A DNA stretch of 64,000 nucleotides from Bufo bufo (lineage: Eukaryota; Chordata; Amphibia; Anura; Bufonidae). Positions 57,361 to 64,000 of the stretch are shown piece by piece. The position numbers were made by a program, and so were the translations under genes. The DNA lies in assembly GCF_905171765.1 (NCBI RefSeq), contig NC_053392.1:443762837-443826836 (forward strand), written 5' to 3'. The stretch's first letter is position 1, and every line of letters starts with the position of its first letter. Under the pieces are notes generated by a model. It had not been told where the DNA came from. It made no database searches and worked only from the letters and a program-made list of their open reading frames with translations.

Positions 57361-60065
57361 TGGCCCAAGTTAGCGGAATTATTATTATTTTTTTCTTACA
57401 AAGTCTCATATTCCACTAACTTGTGTCAAAAAATAAAATCTCACATAAACTCACCATACCCCTCACGGAAACCAAATGCGTAAAATTTTTTAGACATTTA
57501 TATTCCAGACTTCTTCTCACGCTTTAGGGCCCCTAGAATGCCAGGGCAGTATAAATACCCCACATGTGACCCCATTTCGGAAAGAAGACACCCCCAGGTA
57601 TTCCGTGAGGGGCATATTGAGTCCATGAAAGATTGAAATTTTTGTCCCAAGTTAGCGGAACGGGAGACTTTGTGAGAAAAAAATAAAAAATATCAATTTC
57701 CGCTAACTTGTGCCAAAAAAAAAAAATTTCTATGAACTCGCCATGCCCCTCATTGAATACCTTGGGGTGTCTTCTTTCCAAAATGGGGTCACATGTGGGG
57801 TATTTATACTGCCCTGGCATTCTAGGGGCCCCAAAGCGTGAGAAGAAGTCTGGTATCCAAATGTCTAAAAATGCCCTCCTAAAAGGAATTTGGGCCCCTT
57901 TGCGCATCTAGGCTGCAAAAAAGTGTCACACATCTGGTATCGCCGTACTCAGGAGAAGTTGGGGAATGTGTTTTGGGGTGTCATTTTACATATACCCATG
58001 CTGGGTGAGAGAAATATCTTGGTCAAATGCCAACTTTGTATAAAAAAATGGGAAAAGTTGTCTTTTGCCAAGATATTTCTCTCACCCAGCAAGGGTATAT
58101 GTAAAATGACACCCCAAAACACATTCCCCAACTTCTCCTGAATACGGCGATACCACATGTGTGACACTTTTTTGCAGCCTAGGTGGGCAAAGGGGCCCAT
58201 ATTCCAAAGAGCACCTTTAGGATTTCACAGGTCATTTACCTACTTACCACACATTAGGGCCCCTGGAAAATGCCAGGGCAGTATAACTACCCCACAAGTG
58301 ACCCCATTTTGGAAAGAAGACACCCCAAGGTATTCCGTGAGGGGCATGGCAAGTTCCTAGAATTTTTTATTTTTTGTCACAAGTTAGTGGAAAATGCAGA
58401 TTTTTTTTTTTTTTTTTTTTTTCATACAAAGTCTCATATTCCACTAACTTGTGACAAAAAATAAAAACTTCCATGAACTCACTATGCCCATCAGCGAATA
58501 CCTTGGGGTCTCTTCTTTCCAAAAATGGGGTCACTTGTGGGGTAGTTATACTGCCCTGGCATTCTAGGGGCCCAAATGTGTGGTAAGGAGTTTGAAATCA
58601 AATTCTGTAAAAAATGACCTGTGAAATCCGAAAGGTGCTCTTTGGAATATGGGCCCCTTTGCCCACCTAGGCTGCAAAAAAGTGTCACACATCTGGTATC
58701 CCCGTACTCAGGAGAAGGTGGGGAATGTGTTTTGGGGTGTCATTTTACATATAGCCCTGCTGGGTGAGAGAAATATCTTGACAAAAGACAACTTTTCCCA
58801 TTTTTTTATACAAAGTTGGCATTTGACCAAGATATTTATCTCACCCAGCATGGGTATATGTAAAAAGACACCCCAAAACACATTCCTCAACTTCTCCTGA
58901 ATACAGAGATACCAGATGTGTGACACTTTTTTGCAGCCTAGGTGGGCAAAGTGGCCCATATTCCAAAGAGCACCTTTCGGATTTCACAGGTCATTTTTTA
59001 CAGAATTTGATTTCAAACTCCTTACCACACATTCGGGCCCCTAGAATGCCAGGGCAGTATAACTACCCCACAAGTGACCCCATTTTGGAAAGAAGAGACC
59101 CCAAGGTATTCGCTGATGGGCATAGTGAGTTCATGGAAGTTTTTATTTTTTGTCACAAGTTAGTGGAATATGAGACTTTGTATGAAAAAAAAAAAAAAAA
59201 AAATCATCATTTTCCACTAACTTGTGACAAAAAATAAAAAATTCTAGGAACTTGCCATGCCCCTCACGGAATACCTTGGGGTGTCTTCTTTCCAAAATGG
59301 GGTCACTTGTGGGGTAGTTATACTGCCCTGGCATTCTAGGGGCCCGAATGTGTGGTAAGGAGTTTGAAATCAAATTCTGTAAAAAATGACCTGTGAAATC
59401 CGAAAGGTGCTCTTTGGAATATGGGCCCCTTTGCCCACCTAGGCTGCAAAAAAGTGTCACACATCTGGTATTGCCGTACTCAGGAGAAGGTGGGGAATGT
59501 GTTTTGGGGTGTCATTTTACATATACCCATGCTGGGTGAGAGAAATATCTTGGCAAAAGACAACTTTTCCCATTTTTTTATACAAAGTTGGCATTTGACC
59601 AAGATATTTATCTCACCCAGCATGGGTATATGTAAAATGACACCCCAAAACACATTCCTCAACTTCTCCTGAGTACGGAGATACCAGATGTGTGACACTT
59701 TTTTGCAGCCTAGGTGGGCAAAGGGGCCCACATTCCAAAGAGCACCTTTCGGATTTCACTGGTCATTTTTTACAGAATTTGATTTCAAACTCCTTACCAC
59801 ACATTTGGGCCCCTAGAATGCCAGGGCAGTATAACTACCCCACAAGTGACCCCATTTTGGAAAGAAGAGACCCCAAGGTATTCGCTGATGGGCATAGTGA
59901 GTTCATAGAAGTTTTTATTTTTTGTCACAAGTTAGTGGAATATGAGACTTTGTAAGAAAAAAAAAATCAAAAAAAAAAAATCATCATTTTCCGCTAACTT
60001 GTGACAAAAAATAAAAAGTTCTATGAACTCACTATGCCCATCAGCGAATACCTTAGGGTGTGTAC
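57360..60065. repeat. Chain of alternating palindromes, ~770-bp period
   Basis: GGCTGCAAAAAAGTGTCACA recurs in plus orientation at 57911, 58670 and 59442 and inverted near 58165, 58920 and 59690. Palindrome centres fall near 57690, 58045, 58405, 58800, 59185, 59575 and 59965. Two hairpin types alternate: a shorter one (about 275 bp, centred in an AAAATGGGAAAAGT context) and a longer one (about 490 bp, centred in a poly-A/T run). Adjacent copies are very similar. Frames of 83 and 105 codons occur as mirror pairs on the two strands and are artefacts. Confidence 0.9.
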
Positions 60066-60580
60066 TTTCCGAAATGGGGTCATTTGTGGGGTGTTTGTAC
60101 TGTCTGGCCATTGTAGAACCTCAGGAAACATGACAGGTGCTCAGAAAGTCAGAGCTGCTTCAAAAAGCGGAAATTCACATTTTTGTACCATAGTTTGTAA
60201 ACGCTATAACTTTTACCCAAACCATTTTTTTTACCCAAACATTTTTTTTTTATCAAAGACATGTAGAACTATAAATTTAGAGCAAAATTTCTATATGGAT
60301 CTCGTTTTTTTTGCAAAATTTTACAACTGAAAGTGAAAAATGTCATTTTTTTTGCAAAAAAATCGTTAAATTTCGATTAATAACAAAAAAAGTAAAAATG
60401 TCAGCAGCAATGAAATACCGCCAAATGAAAGCTCTATTAGTTTGAAGAAAAGGAGGTAAAATTCATTTGGGTGGTAAGTTGCATGACCGAGCAATAAACG
60501 GTGAAAGTAGTGTAGTGCCGATTTGTAAAAAAGGGCCTGGTCTTTAGGGGGGTATAAACCTGTGGTCCTTAAGTGGTTAA

Positions 60581-61120
60581 GAAAAAAGGATAAACAGTCT
60601 GCTCTGGCCAAGCAAAGGAGGAGTATGTTCTCAGAACTGTAAAGCAATGTTGTATACCATCTATGCAAGGCTAGAAAATTCATGTCATCAGAACGGGCCT
60701 GTCAAACTATTTACACGCCCCCACTGTTCTTGCTGCATTCTTTCAGAAACTGGTTTGGTTGAAGCTCAGAATTACGATGTTTCCGTGAAAACATAAAATG
60801 TACTTGCTGAAGTCACTGGGGCATATCACTGCATGCAGGGAGTCATGTAGTCATTCCCCTTATCCTTCCCACACACTCACAGGCCTCCCCTTTCCTTCTT
60901 GACGTCAGCGCCTGGCCATGCAAAATATGACACGGGCACAGAAGACCTCGTTCAGCCGATGGGATCCTGACATGTGCAGTGAGCGGTGGTGTAGACCTTG
61001 GCTTCAACCACATTTAACACCAATACACAATTCTCTTTGAATGTAGATGACCCGTTGTTCTTGGCACCCACATGAAATTGTGAGAAATATTAGTTTAACT
61101 CAGCTAATTTATTAATATTA
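60581..61120. other. Unassigned; may include the 5' border of the LINE
   Basis: No gene or repeat end was recognised. The composition becomes GC-richer after about 61170, where the LINE leader probably begins; the exact border cannot be set because no target duplication is visible without the 3' end. Confidence 0.4.
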
Positions 61121-61385
61121 GATGGCATGTCAGAAAATACACTAGAACTGAACCTCAAGCACAGAGCAGATAATAATCTTGACCTCGAGTCCGAGTGCAC
61201 AGCGTCTGTCGTGAGCTGTGAGGAGAGAGCGGGAAAGCCGCGCTCAGGAGCATGGACGCGTGAGCAGCTAACCTACAGAGCTCCCGGTCCCTGGGCCCTT
61301 CTTTTACCTAGTTCTAGGCTCCCTGTGGCCCCTTTCTTTTCCAGAGGGTATAGTGAGACGCTCCGGACGCCGGGGGACCCGCTTT

Positions 61386-62939
61386 ATGCCGGCTGAACCG
61401 CAGATCGCCAGGTATTTTACCCAGCAGCCGCCGACAGAGACGCAGAGCGGCGCTCCTAAGATGGCGCCTGTTGAATCGACAGGGCCAAACGTGCCCGCAC
61501 AGCAAAGCCAGCACCTGCCCCCAGCCCCAGCTATCTTGCCCACCGGATCCATAATCACTGCAGACCGGAGCGCAGAGGGGACGCAGCTGACACCGGCAAA
61601 GCCTGCATTTGCCCTAAACTCCAGCTCCTGGCCCTCACTGCAAGCGGCCTCCCTGTCTCCTAAGAAGATGCCTGCACCTACTAGATCGGAGGCGAGACTG
61701 TCGCCCGACTCCCCCTGTCAGGAGCTCTGCCGACCTCAAGCTTCTGCAACGCCATCACAGGGCTCTGAGACTCCGGGGCTTAATCCTTTTGGGACGCGGG
61801 CACCTGAGGGAACAAAACCGCAACTGCAGACATGGCAGTCTATCGTTTTGGGGTCTCCCCCTACAGCCTCTGCGCAGAACATGCCGCCTGTCGCCCCGGC
61901 TGGGGTCAGTACCGTGGTGGGGGATCCTGTGGAATCACAGCAGGACCTAACAGATACCCCTGTTATTTTCCGACCGCACTCAATGTCGAAGGCCTCTGAC
62001 TCGGCGTCCTCAACCTCCTCCTCGTCCGACAAACGCGCTAAAAGGCCTAAGCTGCGTGATATTTGGTCGCTACTCAGCACTCTGCCCACCAAAATGGACT
62101 TAGAGACGATGTTGTCGAAACTTGAATCTAAACAAGATAAGGCAATTGCATCAGTCAAAGCTGACATCAGCGTCATTTCTACTAAGCTGACCTCCCAGGA
62201 GAGTCTCTCTACCTCTCTGGAATCACGTTTAACTCAGGTGGAGGCAAGTGTGGCCGCTCAAAAAGCTATGAACAGACATATGCTGCTCCAGCTTGATGAT
62301 CAGGAGAACAGGAGGCGCCGCAACAATATTAAGCTGCGGGGGATCCCTGAAGACATCCAGTCCTCAGAACTGCGCAAAGCGGTGACTTATATCTTCAATA
62401 CTCTTCTTGACAGACCGGAGGATTCCGAGATAGAATTGGATAGGGTCCACAGAGTCACAGGACCTCGACGTGTCAGTGCATCCAATCCACGAGATGTGTT
62501 GTGTCGTGTACACTTCTTCAGAGAAAAGGAAGAGTTGATTCAGAGAGCGTGGAGGCGAGGCACCGTGCCTTTTGTAGATTCTCAAGTACATATTCTTCCT
62601 GATGTCTCTAGGAGAACCTTGATGATGAGACGTGTTCTGAAGCCGATCCTCCAAACCATCACTGAAGCTGGAGCCACATATCGTTGGGGATACCCCTTCC
62701 ATTTGATTGTCCGCAGAAATGGGACTACCTTTGCTCTTCTCTCACCGGATCAAGCTGAGGACTTGTCCCGCTTCTTGGATGTCCCGATAGTTTCATTGCC
62801 AAACTGGTGGGACGTTCCGATTCCTGCCTCTTTTGTCCTGGACTCACCTAGTCTCCAGGGTGGGAATGAGAATCGTTTTTTCCCTCAGGATGTACCAAGG
62901 GGGAGACGAGATCTTACAACCCGCGCTGTTCCAGATTGA
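61386..62939 (+). CDS. LINE ORF1 protein (L1/Tx1 type)
   Basis: A 517-residue RNA-binding protein that coats element RNA. The first ~210 residues are proline/serine/threonine-rich and probably disordered. Residues about 222-315 form a coiled coil (heptad pattern in LETMLSKLESKQDKAIASVK and LTSQESLSTSLESRLTQVEA), used for trimerisation. QENRRRRNNIKLRGIPE (around 305-320) starts the RRM-like domain, followed by the C-terminal domain (DRVHRVTGPRR, VLCRVHFFREKEELI, ILPDVSRRTLMMRR). The ATG at 61386 is the first in frame; the one at 61461 (AAGATGG, residue 26) has the better translation context and could be the true start. Confidence 0.85.
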   Translation: MPAEPQIARYFTQQPPTETQSGAPKMAPVESTGPNVPAQQSQHLPPAPAILPTGSIITADRSAEGTQLTPAKPAFALNSSSWPSLQAASLSPKKMPAPTRSEARLSPDSPCQELCRPQASATPSQGSETPGLNPFGTRAPEGTKPQLQTWQSIVLGSPPTASAQNMPPVAPAGVSTVVGDPVESQQDLTDTPVIFRPHSMSKASDSASSTSSSSDKRAKRPKLRDIWSLLSTLPTKMDLETMLSKLESKQDKAIASVKADISVISTKLTSQESLSTSLESRLTQVEASVAAQKAMNRHMLLQLDDQENRRRRNNIKLRGIPEDIQSSELRKAVTYIFNTLLDRPEDSEIELDRVHRVTGPRRVSASNPRDVLCRVHFFREKEELIQRAWRRGTVPFVDSQVHILPDVSRRTLMMRRVLKPILQTITEAGATYRWGYPFHLIVRRNGTTFALLSPDQAEDLSRFLDVPIVSLPNWWDVPIPASFVLDSPSLQGGNENRFFPQDVPRGRRDLTTRAVPD

Positions 62940-63419
62940 CGGGCCTTCGTTGTGGCGTGTTGGCCTCTTCTAGCTTAGCCAGTACTTGGCTCTATCAGGG
63001 TCCTAGTGGGATATACCCCAAGTACTGTTATCTCACTCTGGTTGAGTGGGCTTACTGTTACTGTTTCATCTACTAACCAGTTGATTTATCGTGTGCCATC
63101 TGGAATCATTAGATCTCGGCTCAGGGATTGGGAGACATTTGGTTATTCTTTTACTGAGTGCTCTTCCTCTCCCCAACTAGGTCCGTCGAATCTTGGTCGA
63201 CTCATATCGAGCCCTCCAAGAATCGCATAGTGGGAGTTTGTCCCACAATTTTCTGCGGAGTTTCTCTCTGCAGGCTTTGTGTTCCCTCACTGGATTAGCC
63301 AGTTAGGGACTTATTGTATTGCTTTCATTGTCTTGTCTTCCCCCCACCCTCCCCTCCCTCTTGTTTCCTCTGTTCTGAGTTTTTATTTACACTCTCCTTT
63401 TTCTCTGCAGATTACAACC

Positions 63420-64000
63420 ATGTCCAAGGTCCAGTTTGCGTCTATCAATGCCAACGGACTGAATACTCCTGAGAAGCGTTCCTCCATTCTCCGGCTCCTG
63501 TGGAGCAAGAAGGTTCAGGTAGCTTTTATTCAGGAGACCCATTTTCGCGGGGATGCTATGCCAACGCTCAAATCCCCTAGGTATCCTGATACCTACCATA
63601 GTTGCTTCTCAGGGTCAAAATCTAGGGGTGTGAGCATACTCATTGGCAGATCTGTTCCTTGGGAATTTTTAGATGCTCGTACTGATGATAACGGGCGTTT
63701 TCTTTTCCTCAAGGGACGTTTGGCGGGGCAGCTTTTCACTCTGGCTAACTTGTACCTGCCTAACACTAAACAACTTAAGGCCCTAGCTGGGATACTGACT
63801 CGCCTGGAGGATTTTGTAGAGGGTACCTTGTTGGTCGGGGGGGATCTAAATGTGGCACTAGATCCGGTGGTGGATGTCTCTAGGGGATCTTCTCACCTTT
63901 CGCATTCATATCTCCGGGACTTTAAAAAGCTACTACATTCTCATCAATTAGTAGATGCATGGCGGGTCCTTAACCCTGAGGTCAAAGACTTCACGTTCTA
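63420..64000 (+). CDS. LINE ORF2, N-terminal AP-like endonuclease domain (partial, runs off the window)
   Basis: The ATG at 63420 opens a frame with no stop to base 64000 (193 codons). It starts MSKVQFASINANGLN, the classic start of the L1/Tx1 endonuclease that nicks target DNA to prime reverse transcription. Visible active-site positions are N12 (NANGLN), E39 (FIQETHF), Y112 (ANLYLPN), and D142 and N144 (VGGDLNVAL). The later SDH-type histidine motif, the reverse transcriptase and the C-terminus are outside the window. An ATG preceded by ACAACC supports this start. Confidence 0.88.
   Translation, partial: MSKVQFASINANGLNTPEKRSSILRLLWSKKVQVAFIQETHFRGDAMPTLKSPRYPDTYHSCFSGSKSRGVSILIGRSVPWEFLDARTDDNGRFLFLKGRLAGQLFTLANLYLPNTKQLKALAGILTRLEDFVEGTLLVGGDLNVALDPVVDVSRGSSHLSHSYLRDFKKLLHSHQLVDAWRVLNPEVKDFTF

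Larger units (their letters stand above)
55465..60580. mobile_element. 5.1-kb TTAA element built from a tandem array and a palindrome chain
   Basis: TTAA borders (55465-55468, 60577-60580), left end TTAACCGCTTGCCGCCACGC, right end inverse GGTCCTTAAGTGGTTAA, i.e. TTAACC(G/A)CTT on both sides. The left part has an inverted repeat (TATATTAGACGCTG... around 55690-55730). Then come the array 55919-57360 and the palindromes 57360-60065. The last 500 bp (GTCAGCAGCAATGAAATACC, GGTGGTAAGTTGCATGACCG) match the tail of frog TTAA elements as I remember them. No transposase is present. Confidence 0.7.
61175..64000 (+). mobile_element. Tx1/L1-like LINE, 5' portion, continuing past the window
   Basis: Leader, ORF1 (61386-62939), a 480-bp gap and the start of ORF2 (63420 onward) are in the order and orientation of L1/Tx1 elements. 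Both ORFs are open. The reverse-transcriptase domain and 3' end lie beyond the right edge. The left border is approximate. Confidence 0.8.

Noticed and set aside
57533..59955. Several 83-, 105- and 124-codon frames on both strands with similar proteins
   Set aside because: They are mirror images created by the palindrome chain; the same sequence is read on opposite strands.
61353..61385. Upstream GTG extension of LINE ORF1
   Set aside because: Eukaryotic start needs ATG; first in-frame ATG is at 61386.
61304..62702. Minus-strand frames opposite LINE ORF1
   Set aside because: Antisense shadows; ORF1 has a coiled coil and RRM-like features on the plus strand.
1..64000. Host exons, tRNA, rRNA, snRNA or endogenous retrovirus with env
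   Set aside because: None could be supported by motif or structure; retroelement sequence seen is DIRS type and LINE only.

Overview
This window looks like transposon-dense, gene-poor nuclear DNA of a vertebrate, most likely a frog (anuran amphibian). No host exon, tRNA, rRNA or snRNA could be recognised. The frog assignment is an inference from repeat content: TTAA-target (Kolobok/piggyBac-like) elements, PIF/Harbinger-type miniature elements with 3-bp TTA/TAA duplications, hAT elements with 8-bp duplications, several Tc1/mariner groups, a DIRS-type retroelement, a Helitron and a Tx1/L1-like LINE, a mix I know from amphibian genomes.

Layout. 1-2970: miniature elements, including a palindromic TTAA element cut in two by a second TTAA element. 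3670-7470: a TTAA fragment, a DIRS-type retrotransposon on the minus strand (broken gag, only the first bit of reverse transcriptase) and half a TTAA palindrome. 7752-10441: an old Tc1-like relic carrying three later insertions, one of them an apparently intact DD37E Tc1 transposon (transposase 8025-9041). 11773-14604: a hAT element with perfect 8-bp duplications whose interior has become about 59 copies of a ~32-bp minisatellite. 14736-16300: a pogo/Tigger-like transposase relic split by a TTAA foldback. 17531-18910: another Tc1 relic. 20266-22753: TTAA and Harbinger-type miniatures. 24181-26580: a non-autonomous Helitron. 34311-36634: a Tc1 relic with long terminal repeats and three nested insertions. 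37943-40150: a foldback element with ~785-bp arms that holds a 309-bp transposase fragment. 40223-42590: a palindrome split by a second intact Tc1 transposon (DD34E, transposase 41241-42302, minus strand). 42602-50503: hAT, Harbinger-type and TTAA miniatures plus another Tc1 relic. 55465-60580: a 5.1-kb TTAA element made of a tandem array and a chain of palindromes. 61386-64000: ORF1 and the start of ORF2 of a Tx1/L1-like LINE running off the right edge.

The genes present are all selfish. Two DDE transposases and the LINE ORFs are open and keep the catalytic residues visible in the window, so they are candidates for recent activity. Everything else is non-autonomous or decayed. The most informative feature is the nesting: because many hosts are palindromes or recognisable families, their second arm or remembered consensus shows the empty site, so target duplications and relative order of insertion can be read directly. 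Family names (Kolobok, Harbinger, Helitron, DIRS, Tx1) rest on remembered diagnostic ends and motifs, not on a database search.
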